Source: Ridgeia piscesae (lineage: Eukaryota; Annelida; Polychaeta; Sabellida; Siboglinidae). Taken from it: 64,000 nt of DNA. Within the stretch, counting starts at the first letter, position 1. The number at the start of each line of letters is the position of its first letter. The position numbers were made by a program, and so were the translations under genes. Positions 11,149 through 22,382 of this stretch are shown here, piece after piece. The stretch covers positions 163,310 to 227,309 of the forward strand of contig JAODUO010001377.1 of NCBI GenBank assembly GCA_025642075.2, given 5' to 3'. The notes under the pieces were generated by a model, which saw only the letters and a program-made list of their open reading frames with translations, was not told where the DNA came from and searched no databases.

Positions 11149-11752
11149 CTGCAACATAAAGATCAGATGATTGTGTTAGGTGGCTGATTGGGCTTTTTGA
11201 ATACAAATCTACAAGTTATATTCCTTTCAAAAATTAATGGTGGGTTTTCTGAAAAATTACTTTAGTTGAAATATGAATTGTTTAGTATGTTTTAAAATAG
11301 CTACCATTTCATAAGGTGGTACGCTATGTTATTCATACGATCTACACATCTTATAACCTTGAAACTAAAATCAATACGAGTTTTGAGATGCGACAAAGGT
11401 GTTGTTATTTATTCTCTGTAAAAGGGCAAAGTCATTCCATACATTGCTGTCAATATACAGCCATTGGTCATACCTAAACCGTAAATCCACAGAAAAAGAA
11501 TCAAAAATTTTCACTAGTCCTGCTGATATCTGATCTGCCACATTGGAACTGCATTATATGGTACAGCGTGGCTTTTAAACACAAAACACTGTCCACTGCA
11601 GAGAGAATTGCATGGCAAACTGTGCCTGCAGATAGTACTGTCATCCACTGGACTGGACACTGGGCAGGTGTGGTACTTTCAGTAGCAATATGACATGACC
11701 AACTCGGTAGATCATTCTGAGCACATGTTGTATGGATGAATATGAATATATA

Positions 11753-11756
<4 letters not shown>
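11149..11756. other. intron stretch, nothing recognised
   Basis: Lies between exons B6 and A7. A minus-strand ORF from 11501 continues into the TA repeat and is not supported. No mobile element recognised. Confidence 0.4.
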
Positions 11757-11819
<63 letters not shown>

Positions 11820-11824
11820 TATAT
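11750..11824. repeat. (TA)n microsatellite
   Basis: About 75 bp of nearly pure alternating TA with two small interruptions. Likely length-polymorphic. Confidence 0.95.
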
Positions 11825-12130
11825 TAGTGTTTTGTCAATCTTGCCTCTTTTCTGCAAGAAAACGACCTGAATGGCATGGTACACGTCTTCCTCAGAATCT
11901 GACTATACCAATGAAACATATGAAACACAATGCAATGATATCAGATATCAGTTGCTTTGATATATCAGAATGATTTCCCTGCACTGATCAGATGACTCTC
12001 AGTGCCAAATCTGTAAGCAAAGCTGACAATGTAGTACTAACAATTATTTAGATAATCTTCAAACTTTCTTGCTTGACTCCTTTTGTTGCATGCAAAAGCA
12101 TCTGAAGTCCACTTCCTTGTGTGTGTATGG

Positions 12131-13214
12131 CAATAACCATTATACACCAGTTGCCTCTAAGCCCACACCTCGTCTCAACCAATCATCACCACCTGGCCAG
12201 GAAATGCTTCAGTATTCACTCGTTTGCTTCTGTTCTATTGAATATAGTGGCATTAAGGCTTTCGTGTATTTACAACACAACAAACAACACCAAGAAACTG
12301 TTGTCTGAATGAATGAATGAATATTAAAACAAACAGTATGTATAAACAACAAATGTAACAATCAATTATATCATGTACGATTCCGGGCAGACAGCGGAGC
12401 CAATTAAGGTTGTTACCAGTTGGTTTATATAATAATTATTAATACGAAACCATTTCTCATAAATTAAAATGTGTTACATAAACATGGCTATGTAATAATC
12501 AGATGTAAACAATAGCTGCACTATCAACGATAATCATATGAACTTCCTGTGCAAATAGCCACTGTCGTTGTGTGACATATTGTGTTCTACAATTTAAGTA
12601 AGTCAGTCTGTGTACCAAGTATGCAATGACTGAAGTCTGACAGTACAGGAGAAATAGATGATTTTCATAATAGAAAAGTCATTGAGGCCAGTGTTGCAGT
12701 CTTAGCAAACAATGTGGAGATAATTTAATGAGACAAAAAGCATGCTAATTCTTGCATAAGATGGTAACAATAAATATATTTTGTCAGTCATACATAGGAA
12801 TAGGTATATCTTCATATAAAGTATAACACTTACGGTCAAGTATAGCTTTGTACTTCATGCTGAAACTGTTGCCACTTTCACCATTATTAACGTACACATA
12901 CACAGACATGTAGTTGCTACTGGAAACAATGACCATCGTATCTCCTCTACATAACGTCATCAACTCTCGTGCTGTGTCATCCGCCCCGTCGTACACACTG
13001 ATATGGTCATGGTGACTATAACAGTAATATGCATTCCCAAAGTCCATCTTGACGGCAGTGAACTTAATTTTCTACAAATAAACATGTAAACAAACGTTAT
13101 CAAATACATTGAGCATAACTTCCGATATGATCTATGAAGGAAAAAGGGAAAGATACTTCTATGCATTTGTTAATGGTAGCAATGAGGCATCAGTTTCATC
13201 AGAAACAATTTAGT
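12131..13214. repeat. segmental duplication copy 2 (contains exon B6)
   Basis: Partner of 1281-2232. In addition to the shared block it has about 150 bp (about 12308-12465) absent from copy 1, starting with GAATGAATGAATGAAT. That piece is either an insertion here or a deletion in copy 1. Similarity breaks at both ends match those of copy 1. Confidence 0.8.
12834..13071 (-). CDS. CUB gene exon B6: second half of sixth CUB domain
   Basis: 238-bp second-half CUB exon, phase 0 to 1. Acceptor ...tatttgtag before 13071, donor GACC|GTAAGTG after 12834. It pairs with exon 16309-16424 to give 118 residues. It contains YYCYSHHDHISVYDGADD, LMTLCRGDTMVIV, SSSNYMSVYVYVNN and SFSMKYKAILD. Compared with its duplicate at 1859-2096, the acidic DAD near the end is VNN here, so the last calcium-type Asp of the CUB fold is gone. 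The Glu before the third cysteine, present in other B exons, is also absent. This domain is therefore unlikely to bind calcium in the usual way. Confidence 0.88.
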
Positions 13215-13819
13215 AACATTGCCACACAGAAATGTTATGATGATTATGCTATCATTGCTGTTACCACAATAACAAGTTCCCAGATACAAATTGAAAATTA
13301 TTGACCACATTTGTTTGTTTATAAATATTTTTAATTTGCCCATCCATTTCTGCACCTATGATTAGCTCACTTCAAGGTAAGGCTGGCTTTCCACCTTTGC
13401 ATTTTATTAGGCCATGAGCCAAATCCTGAAATTTGGGCAACGTGTACATTTTTAGGGACGACTGCTCATAGTGATTTTTTGATAGACCTACCTCCCTAAA
13501 GAGGGAAAACATGTGATAGCATTGCAGGATTCACAGTATTCTATGAGAAACCACTCTTTTTTAACTTTACGGCCATTTTCATGATTACAAATATTCATTG
13601 AAATTGCTAAAGAGTTGGCTTTACACAAACCGTTATGAAATATTGAGTATATTAACGAGTGTGAACAATTCATACCATCTGGATTTATAGTTCAACACAG
13701 GCATATTAAAATAATATCTTGAATATTACGGACGTAATAACATTTGCTTCAGTTATTGTGGTTGTAATGTAGGACATATCAAGCTGCACAGCATTGGATC
13801 ATTTGTATTTGGATTATCT
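13215..13819. other. intron stretch, nothing recognised
   Basis: Between exons A6 and B6, beyond the edge of the segmental duplication. No supported gene or repeat. Confidence 0.4.
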
Positions 13820-14175
13820 GTGTAAAGTGTAGGGGTCCCAGACAGTACAGCTGTTTTCTAAGGTGGGTCTGACAAAGGTGAAGTAAGCCTGAGTTTTTAT
13901 TTGGATTGATGAAACTTGGAGATTTCTGCGGAGTGACCTATTTGCCTACTGACCTTATTTGCTATTAAAGAAATGTTATTTATGTGGGCATTCCACCGAA
14001 GGTCTGAGGTTATGGTTATGCCAAAATATATTGCCTGTGAAACAGCTTCAAGTATTTGTCCATGAAGCATGTATTGCATGTTAATGACAGTTTTGCTTCT
14101 TGTTACAGGAATGACATTGCACTTTTTCAGATTGAATATATTATGCTGATCTGTTTTTATTCTAATAATCATCGA
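13820..14175 (-). pseudogene. LINE reverse transcriptase C-terminal fragment
   Basis: Minus-strand reading NLKKCNVIPVTRSKT, QYMLHGQILEAVSQAIYFG and TITSDLRWNAHINN matches the region after the catalytic FADD in CR1/jockey-like reverse transcriptases (the KC...VT, YLGVTI, W..HI signature). It continues out of frame towards 13820 with remnants of the LRLTSPL and WDPYT-like part. Truncated both ends. Confidence 0.75.
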
Positions 14176-14785
14176 TTTTATCCATTAACTACTTTCATTT
14201 AAACTTGCAATCGCCCTTCACTGGCAGCTTGGTGGTTATGTCAACTATAAAGTTGTGGCTGTGCATGCGTTGGGGGGGGGTGCAGTCGTATCTTGTGTTG
14301 GTCCTAGTGTTTATCGCTAATATCGTGATATCAAAGAGTTGTTAAATATTAAAACTTATAGATGTTCAATTGTATCACTATTAGAATATAACATTCTGTA
14401 ATTTAGTTTATTATGTTCATAATTATGTTGTGCCAAGTGTAAGGACAGCCAGTCAGCCATCATTACTATATGCGCTCGTTAATATTCTTTGCTTTATTAC
14501 TCACATGTTTTCTTTTCTTTTACTATGCCATCTCATTTATTGAACTACACATTATGCATGCTATGTGGGTTTACTTACACAATATATCTGCTATACCTTG
14601 AAGTGTGGAATTTTGAACGTTACCGTGGGTATCTTACTGTATATGCAAATGACTATTAATATTAACAGGATCCAAACAAACAAGAAATAAAAAAATGTGC
14701 ATTATCATCATTTACAAAAGTTTCACATAATAAAATGTTATCAATTTTAACATGTGCCTCAGAGAACTCTGAAAATTATGTTTTA
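14176..14785. other. AT-rich intron stretch
   Basis: Nothing recognised apart from a run of nine G at 14271-14279. No coding signal. Confidence 0.4.
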
Positions 14786-15715
14786 AGTTGATCAAATATT
14801 GATGAGAATCCTGGTATGTTTAGGTGGAGTACTTTGCACTGAAATACCAATTAATATTTATTTAGATATTTCCAAGGATTTTGATACAATTGATCATACA
14901 ATTTGTATTGATAAATTGAAATATTATTCTGCAGCTACTTCAAATGAAATATGTTATCAATAACAACATGACAAGGTTCAATCTTAGGACCACTATTATT
15001 CATTATATACATCAATTATTTTGCACAAGCAACTAAACTATTTAACTTTCTCATTTATGCCGATGATACAACTCTATCAAGTACACTAAACATGTTCAAT
15101 GATAAAATATAAGACCACAATGTTGGACCTTTAATAATCGAAGTACTATCTTAAGATAAATGAATGGCTTAAAAATATAGCAAAATCTAAATACACTTGT
15201 ACATGATATTTCAAAAGATAAAGAAAAATATACAGATACTCACTCTGAAGACAGACAATATAAAAACTGAAGTTTAATCATAGATACAAATTTATTAGTG
15301 CCACACATTAGTTATTGCATCATGGCATGGGGCCTTGAATCAGATAGAATAAAACTACAAAAAAACCTGAGCATTATATTACTTTTTATTACTAATTACA
15401 TTTCCCACACTGTACAAAAACTTAGCTTATTATAAGTAGATGACATCCTTAAATTACAACAATAAAAATATTGGTATAAATATTTACAAATTGGAGGATT
15501 TTGAGGTACATAGTCATGATACAAGAGACAAAAGTAAAATATACACTTTTCAAATTAAACATGATTTTGCAAAGAAATGTCTCGGGCATAATTTACCAAT
15601 ATTATTAAACAACCTTCCTGGAATAGTTAAAGAAAAACTTATCTCACATAGTATACAGAGATTTGCCAAGTGTGTTAAATTGTATTTCTTACAAAATTTT
15701 CAAGTAACATGAACA
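14786..15715 (+). pseudogene. degraded LINE with reverse transcriptase and C-terminus
   Basis: Plus-strand fragments in shifting frames: IPINIYLDISKDFDTIDHT near 14850-14900, then a QGSILGPLLF-like block and a YADDTTL-like block near 14975-15080. A cleaner C-terminal ORF at 15440-15712 reads HSHDTRDKSKIYTFQIKHDF and GHNLPILLNNLP and ends with YFLQNFQVT. This order is that of a CR1/jockey-like LINE. Multiple stops, so non-functional. Confidence 0.7.
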
Positions 15716-15964
15716 GGTTTCAATTCATCAGATAGTCAAAACACGGCGTGTAATGTTTACATTATCGTGTTATTCTGAGCTATATATTTTAACAAATCGT
15801 TTGTGGTTACCATTACTTTGAAACTAGTGATGAGAATCAAACATTAAGTAATGCTAGTAATAGTGAACAGTACAAAGACGTCTTGTGTGCAGTCTATGAC
15901 ATAGATAACACATGTCGTCAGGCCATGTGGGTACTTTCAGTCATATCTCATAACCTACATGATC
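15716..15964. other. intron stretch, nothing recognised
   Basis: Short unassigned spacer between two LINE remnants. Confidence 0.35.
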
Positions 15965-16145
15965 CTACATTTTAGTCGCTCTCCCCTGTACTCTTTCTAG
16001 CATAAACATGTCCTTCTTGCAATATGGTCTCCATGCTTGTATATAATATTCTGACTAGTGTTTTGTACAGCTCTTTTTTACATATGATATATCGCCTTTT
16101 TAATCCAATGATTTAGTTTCCCCGAGATGCAGAAATACCTGATGT
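15965..16145 (-). pseudogene. short fragment of the decamer-tail LINE family
   Basis: Plus-strand text TTGCAATATGGTCTCCATGC and neighbouring words match the C-terminal reverse transcriptase part of the LINE at about 3050-3250. The minus strand reads GLKRRYIICKKELYKTLV. It is a short internal fragment. Confidence 0.7.
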
Positions 16146-16164
16146 CATTTTCTCTTACAGGAGT

Positions 16165-16290
16165 GGTTAGGAGAAAAATTAGAACAGGAAAAACCAGGGG
16201 AAGAAGGGAGAAGGAAGGAGAAGATGGAGATGAAGCAGATATGAAGAAGTAGAGGAAGAATGAAAGGAAGGAAGGAAAGAAATACACTGG
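16165..16290. repeat. polypurine tract next to a splice donor
   Basis: About 125 bp almost entirely A and G on the plus strand, so pyrimidine-rich on the transcribed minus strand. It lies 20-140 bp inside the intron after the donor of exon A6. It is low complexity, and an ORF running through it is an artefact. Confidence 0.7.
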
Positions 16291-16308
16291 AGGTGTAATA
16301 TCACTTAC

Positions 16309-16424
16309 CATGCCTGCATCGACATTAATCTTCCAACTGCAGTGCATGTTGTTTACAAACTGAGTCGCATTGATACCAAACGTGCCTTGTGTTCCTGTCA
16401 GTATTGCTGGACTATCAGGGCATG
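16309..16424 (-). CDS. CUB gene exon A6: first half of sixth CUB domain
   Basis: 116-bp first-half CUB exon, phase 1 to 0. Acceptor ...ttttgcag before 16424, donor ATG|GTAAGTG after 16309. It reads CPDSPAILTGTQGTFG and NNMHCSWKINVDAGM. The exon ends in AGM where its paralogues end in AGK, AxK or RNK. It joins exon 12834-13071 in frame. The donor is a strong GTAAGT and is followed by the pyrimidine-rich tract on the coding strand. Confidence 0.88.
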
Positions 16425-17846
16425 CTGCAAAATACAAAATAATAAGCATTACTGATATCGGAAAATAACACCTATATTATCCATAGTAGCGAAAAGAGTT
16501 TTCTAAATGTAAAGTTCACGGTGAAACTTCAGGAGCTAGGGCCATCATTCAGGAACAGGGCTCTTGCTCATCACATTACCCATCCCAATAAATGTTTGTG
16601 TTAAGTCAATCTGTTCAGTGTTCAAGCTGACCAAATACACTCATTTTAAATGAATCCATCATCCTGATTTGTTGCTATGTCTTATTGTGTGGTTGAAAAT
16701 GAATAAAACAAAGATAGGGAAACATGTGTAGCATCAAACCTTCGGTCAATTGCATCAATACATATTATATTACTAATTACTATTTACATTTTTCATCAGC
16801 ACTATTTATAGTACACCCTGGCTGTTTCCTGAGCAGCTCTTGAAATAAGCACGAATATTATGTCACTGTTATTTTCAGAGCAAATATGGATGGTCATGTA
16901 GTGATATTTTCAGTGAACATATGTGGACAGACTAACGATTTCAACTAAATGCAGCAAAGTTTTAGAATATTTTTTTGCTTGTTTAGGACGGAAATAGTGT
17001 ATTTTCAGACTGCTTTCTTGTAACACAACTTCGACTTTGGCACAAAATCTCTTAACAAAATAAAATTGATGGCAATAATGCTGAGGCGAACAGAGTTAAC
17101 CGCAATACCCTTTCATATTTAACTTTCCCAAGTTCTTGACATCAGACTTCCCTTTACAAATGTCTGCTCTGTCAATTCTGGGCAGAGGAGCTGGCACCCT
17201 TTAATAGCAGTCACCAATCCAGATTGTATAAACCATATGATTGCATTCTAAGGTACAGCAATACCACAATTAGTTTATAGGTATTTGCATGTAGAAAGGT
17301 ATATGACTTGCGTATCTACATAGGGTCAAATATATAGTATTATCATTGTTTCTTGACACATGTGTTAGAAATATTGCGTACAGTAAATTGTATTTTTTTC
17401 CTTCAAGTTTAGAAATGACAAATGAACCATGCTTTTTTGTTTCGAAATTTGTTAGCTAAACATATTAGACAGCATATACCATAATGTCAATTTCTACTGA
17501 CACACCCTATTTCTGTGCTATATATTATATTTCAGATACCCTTAGAAATATAATTGTTATTCCTGTGTATTGAGACGTCAATTATTCATTATTGCTGATG
17601 AAGTGAACACTATGAATCTAAAATCCTAGTTGCAGTTCCTCAAAGTTTGGCTGAAATGTACAAGACATATTAATCTACATAGTACCAACACTTGCAAATT
17701 ATTTCATGTGTATTTGATATTTTCATTTGCATTATGATCAGTGTATATGTCGCAGATTAAAACATCACCAATATATACCACCAATCATGCAACTGTATGT
17801 GTAGCAATGGAAATATGTTCATATATAAATACATTCTGACACTTAC
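16425..17846. other. intron, nothing recognised
   Basis: 1.4-kb intron between B5 and A6. AT-rich, no coding or repeat signature recognised. Confidence 0.45.
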
Positions 17847-18069
17847 CTGTACCTATAGTGTTGTACTTAATGCTGAAGCCATCTCCTGTCTCGGTAGCAT
17901 CAGAGTTGAAAGACACAAAGAGGTAGTTACTGCTGGAGGTTATGTCACTTGGCAGGGTGCTTCCACAGAACATCCCCAGCACTGTCGCCGCATCATCTGT
18001 TCCATCATACACTTTGAGAACATCATCGTTGCATCTCACATCGAACTTGAGGAATGTCAACTGAATTTT
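17847..18069 (-). CDS. CUB gene exon B5: second half of fifth CUB domain
   Basis: 223-bp second-half exon, phase 0 to 1. Acceptor ...catttgtag before 18069, donor ACAG|GTAAGTG after 17847. It begins KIQLTFLKFDVRCNDDVLKV, followed by YDGTDDAATVLGMFCGSTLP, then SSSNYLFVSFNSDATETGDG and FSIKYNTIG. Both second-half cysteines and the SDA aspartate are present; the usual Glu before the third cysteine is Val-Arg here. It pairs with exon 19149-19276 across an intron of about 1.1 kb, the shortest within-domain intron here apart from none smaller. The domain totals 117 residues. Confidence 0.9.
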
Positions 18070-19148
18070 CTACAAATGAACCAATCAAAATACATGGTTC
18101 CGCATTGGTGTTCTTTTCGTGGTCTGTCTTTTGAGTACACTACCACTGAACATACCGTGTTGGCCAGCTATGGTACAAGTGTACATTGTGTGACTTGTAA
18201 ATCTACTGCCAAATTATCCCACAAAACCTGAGCTATGTCACATGACACCAGTACGTGACCAAGATGCACAGCTGATGGGTCAACATGTTGTATATTTCAA
18301 ATATTTTGCTCCAACGTAAGTTTATTTCTTATACAACACCCAAATCTTGGTGACAGGAACAATATATTCCATATCATTCATAAAATGTTTTTATGATTCT
18401 GCTTAGACATATCTTACGGCACTGAAAATTGAGAAATCTATATTTGGTTGAAACTGCTAAATGTTCACAATTTACCAATTTATTTTCAAAACCTCTTCAG
18501 TTACATGTTCTCGAATTTACCACATACATCCAGTCTTACGAGCCTGCAGCATGCCTACTGTAGCAAAGCATTTTTAATAAGTTGTTTTAAAGGCATAATT
18601 TGCAAAACTCTAAATAAAATCTGTGATCCAATTTGTTCTGTGATCAATTCAGGGGCTTAGGATCAGCTCAAGCAGTGGATGCACTAGAAATATACACTAC
18701 TTTTATTATACTTGAATTTACAATATATGAAACTAATCTAAGCTTGCAACAAACTGAAAACTTTGTAAAAAATCAACGATTATTATTATGTATACCTTGT
18801 GACAGCAAGCTATGACATGACATAATGTTTATAATTGGCACACCATTTCATTGCTCCTGAAAATAGATAACATATATAATTCTATATTGTAAATTGTATA
18901 ATAACAATCACTATTCAAACTACTATACGCGCTGTGCACATGTACAGTTGAAGCATTACAAATGAGTTACAATTTAATAACTTCAAATTTAGCAGTTAAT
19001 ATTGTCAACCTAATTTCCTAACTATTGCAATATGCTTTCATTACATGACAAAAAATATCATGTTATACGAACAAATCTAAATTTATCCATACTAATGTTA
19101 TTAACAGGTTATAATGCTCATATACACTTGACGTATAACAAAACTTAC
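18070..19148. other. intron, nothing recognised
   Basis: Within-domain intron of CUB 5. Short plus-strand ORFs at 18448-18815 lack any recognised motif. Confidence 0.4.
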
Positions 19149-19276
19149 CTTATTTCTTTCAACTCTAATCTTCCAACCACATCTCATGTTGTCTTTATAC
19201 TGACCCCCACTAATGCCAAACTTGCCTTCTATTGCAGCCAGTGTCTCTGGACTACCAGAACATGATGCTGAAACAT
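19149..19276 (-). CDS. CUB gene exon A5: first half of fifth CUB domain
   Basis: 128-bp first-half exon, phase 1 to 0. Acceptor ...tttcttag before 19276, donor AAG|GTAAGTT after 19149. It encodes DVSASCSGSPETLAAIEG, then KFGISGGQYKDNMRCGWKI and VERNK. The four-residue leader DVSA before the first cysteine is like those of exons A3 and A4 and longer than in A6-A8, a second subgroup of A exons. CSG replaces the common CPx. Confidence 0.9.
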
Positions 19277-19479
19277 CTAAGAAAATGACAATTGAAAAGG
19301 TGTACAAACATTCTAAAGTTATTACATAAACAAATTGCAACATGTGAATTTTAAAATATAAATACACAACATCATCCACTGGATGACAGAGAAATTAAAA
19401 TAAAATAAAATTGAACTGTTCATTATTCAATATTGATATTCCAATGAGTAACATCAATGGTCTTTATCAATACGTGTGT

Positions 19480-19690
19480 TTAATCAGCCCGCCAGTAACC
19501 TTGGTGTGGAATCTAGGAGTGACCTTTGATAGTAATTAAAATTTCCAACAACATATCTTGTGTTGCTGTTGTTTTTATCATATTCGTGATCTTCAACACA
19601 TCCAACAGTAAAGGTTGTTTTCAGTTGTTAAAACTTTTGGAACATGCTAGCAGCAAACTTGGCTATTGTAATTCGCTGCCTTGTTCATCA
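19480..19690 (+). pseudogene. LINE reverse transcriptase fragment
   Basis: Plus-strand remnants NLGVTFDSN, NFQQHI, CFYHIRDLQHI and SKLGYCNSLP match the region after FADD in LINEs that carry V.SKLDYCNSLL-type motifs. Frame-broken, short. Confidence 0.65.
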
Positions 19691-19900
19691 AAGTTCATCA
19701 TACGCATCATTTGAGAAAACACCAGCAAATTTGTTGTGTCCACTGGTCACAGGCATTACATGAACTCGCTCTACTGCTACCAGTGACAGCATAGCCACAG
19801 TGTCTATATGTTTTGGTGTGTAGATCCTCTTTCGCTCAGTGGGGCCTGGGATAAAGCTCACGTCGCCGCTTTTCATAAGCAAAAACAAAATTGAAATCAA
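19691..19900 (-). pseudogene. LINE 5' ORF fragment with degenerate 2A-like motif
   Basis: The minus strand reads ISILFLLMKSGDVSFIPGP followed by TERKRIYTPKH. A leucine-rich stretch ending in SGDVxxxPGP is the arrangement found at the N-terminus of ORFs in several invertebrate LINEs, where a 2A-type sequence DVExNPGP causes ribosomal skipping. Here the E and N positions are S and I, so activity is doubtful. The ORF continues for about 50 residues without a motif I recognise. Confidence 0.45.
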
Positions 19901-20160
19901 TGGTGCAATGTTGTAGTTTTCTTTGTTCTGGGAAAGTCTGCAGTAGATCTTTAGTTATAAACCATAATCCTGGATAATTCGGGGTAGAGGAGCAGAAACC
20001 CACTTCTTAAATCTGGGAAATATCATGCAAGTTTCAATATTCATTCAAGCTGTCTAGCATATCCAATTAATAAAGATCATATTTATAATATATCCAAAAT
20101 GTTGACCTCTAAATTCATTCCTAGTGCAAACAATATGCCAAACATTTGTTCACAAATTTC
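19901..20160. other. intron stretch, nothing recognised
   Basis: Unassigned sequence between the LINE fragments and the duplicated flank of exon B4. Confidence 0.35.
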
Positions 20161-20229
20161 CTGGAAAACAAGTCTGATAGTAGTTTCTAGAACATACGGT
20201 TCATTAGCTATGAATTGGCTCAGTTTACA

Positions 20230-20694
20230 ACATGTCTTTGGATAATTTGTTAATGGTTGTAAGGAACTTCTATGTCAAAGGGGACCTTTGTATGATGATG
20301 TATTGTCACTTAGCTTTGGCTTGAGTGCCCCATCGCAACACAGCAATTGGTTCCCATAGCTGGGACATGGATTGGTAATAACGGTAGAACGTATCCGTTA
20401 TATGTCAGTGGGCCATGCAAGTGGTACCTCTTGGGGACACGCTGCTCTGCGAACCCCATCTGATTATCCGAGTGCCTCGTGGTGCCAGTATATTTTATCT
20501 ACATCGAGGATGAAGTTACAATTGTTTTAGGTGTGGCCCATCCACTGGCAGACAACAGTCAGCTTGTTGGTTTGCCCAAGGTACCGGGTAGTCAGTGATG
20601 GAAGCTGAAAACAATAGGTGACAAAGACGACTATCTGCTATCGTACTAGAAAGAATCACTAAAACGTGTACTACATCACCAACCAACAACTTAC
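20230..20694. repeat. duplicated intron flank of exon B4 (partner 45890-46284)
   Basis: Shares ordered blocks with 45890-46284: TGTCTTTGGATAATTT, AAAGGGGACCTTTGTAT, CCCATAGCTGGG followed by a similar GGATTGG, and ACTAAAACGTGT, CACCAACCAACAA just outside the exon donor. The similarity runs into the almost identical B exons, so exon and flanking intron were copied together. Confidence 0.75.
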
Positions 20695-20923
20695 CCTTAG
20701 TATTGTACGTACTCCTGAAGCCATCTTTTCTAACATAAGCGTCAGACTTGAACGACACAAACAGGTAGTTGCTGCTGGAAATGAGGTCCTCTGGCAATTT
20801 GCCTCCACAGAATAAGCCAATCAGTGGTGCTGAATCATCCGCCCCATCATATACTTTCACGGAGTCATAGCAACAGCTGGTGCAGAACTCAATGTTGAAC
20901 ATGAAGAATGTCAACTGAATTTT
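20695..20923 (-). CDS. CUB gene exon B4: second half of fourth CUB domain
   Basis: 229-bp second-half exon, phase 0 to 1. Acceptor ...catttgtag before 20923, donor AAGG|GTAAGTT after 20695. It begins KIQLTFFMFNIEFCTSCCYD, then SVKVYDGADDSAPLIGLFCG, KLPEDLISSSNYLFVSFKSD and GFRSTYNTKG. The Glu of NIE, the Asp of YDS and the Asp of SDA, which form the calcium site in typical CUBs, are all present. An extra cysteine pair (CTSCC) marks the subfamily shared with exons 36004-36232 and 46285-46513. It pairs with A4 (32365-32492) over an 11.4-kb intron. Confidence 0.9.
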
Positions 20924-22010
20924 CTACAAATGAACAAGTACAACCCATATTAAGCAATCACATCAGCTCTAGTCTTAACCTTTGGAGTAAAGAAGAAAAA
21001 AGTACTTTTCGGCTGATTTCTACATTGATATCAACGTCATTGTTTTATTTATAATTTAAATGCACATGTGAAAACTTTAGCAAATTGTTTTAATAATTAA
21101 TCGAGCATGAATTAAATATATGAAATTTTACTCACAGCACCAGGACATAAACATTGGCAAGAAACATTTAGACAATGTTGTCATTGATGTTGTCTCAGCA
21201 ATGCTGGATAGAGTTACCCCTTAGGAACCCAACAGAAGGTTTGCAGATAGGGAAAGTATGCCCTTTGCGACCATGCAGTAGCTAATTACTACACAATACT
21301 CCAGGGACCCTATATCCTGATAGGGAAAGAATCTACTATGGTGGTTATGCAATATTCAACCACTGTACAGAACATGAACTGGGAAAACCAGCCTAAATTC
21401 AAGAAATATATCTTGTTTGGTCTCTGCAGCCTGTTTTCTGTTGCATTCACCCTCCTTCCCAAAATACCTCAGCTTGGGCGCCCTTTTGTTATGAATTGTG
21501 GCTACTGGGCCTGATAGCTGATACAGCTGCTGATTATTGGCATTCCCTGTGGACAGAAACATTTGACTTTAATTATTACATAAAAGAAATATCTGTTTGG
21601 TATCATCTACCAGTAGGTCGATGACAGAGCTGTGCTAACTTTACCATCTACATTACTAGCTAAATACATGTAATTAAAGGGCATTAACATTTCCCACACA
21701 CATTCTGTCTCTTTCTATACACAAACCTAGTAATGTGCAGAAGATTCCAGTTAGAAGATTAGTAGGGCCCACTTGATACACATCGTGACAAACCCGAAAT
21801 CGCTGATAAAAATATATGTGGTGCCGCCCCCGCCAAACAGGCATGGTATTGGTATGCCCATCAACCATGCCATATATTTATTAATTTGGATAAATTATTC
21901 TTATTTATTATTTTCTATTATAACTGACTACCCCATCTTATTGAACATTTAATCGTATATAAATCTACCAATAATAAACCAATCGGCTGATTTCTGCGGG
22001 GCTCAGCGCG
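20924..22010. other. intron stretch, nothing recognised
   Basis: Upstream side (minus strand) of exon B4. Minus-strand ORFs of 64-68 codons at 21356-21562 and 21674-21868 are not recognised and not called. Confidence 0.4.
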
Positions 22011-22122
22011 GGATATTTAAATGAATTTGTGTTCGCAATGCTCGCTCAATCACATAATTTGGAGGTTAAACATCTTAGAAATCTACACTTGAAATCGCCA
22101 TCGATGCAAAATGAAGATAGTG

Positions 22123-22290
22123 TCATGCCTGGGTAAATTATGAGGATGACAACACGACAGAGATTATCAATATTGAAGATGTGACCACTTTCGACATCGA
22201 CGTGGGAACTGACGGAAAACTTGGTAATCTTCCAGTTAACTGGCCTAAATTACGAGGGCCTTTTCAAAGTGGTTTTATAACCCTTTTTTT
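22123..22290 (+). other. possible isolated plus-strand exon
   Basis: A plus-strand open stretch reads HAWVNYEDDNTTEIINIED, VTTFDIDVGTDGKLGNLP and continues to about 22290. Composition is protein-like and acidic, and it lies 60 bp after a locally CpG-richer segment (22005-22030, 22095-22115). The reading resembles the short acidic first-exon region of chromatin-type invertebrate proteins, but I cannot name a family. There is no clear ATG in this frame; an ATG in another frame gives only ten codons. It could also be a decayed transposon. Confidence 0.25.
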
Positions 22291-22382
22291 ATGTGTATGT
22301 GTTCGGAATGTCATTCTACATCTTTTCCGATACAAAGAAGTAAGATATTATTTTTTTTAAATTGTGTTTTAGATTAATTTAA

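Noticed and set aside
11501..11884. 127-codon minus-strand ORF
   Set aside because: It runs through a TA microsatellite and the rest has no recognised motif.
16078..16449. 123-codon ORF extending exon A6 past its donor
   Set aside because: The extension is a translated polypurine tract; homology with other A exons places the end at the GTAAGT donor.
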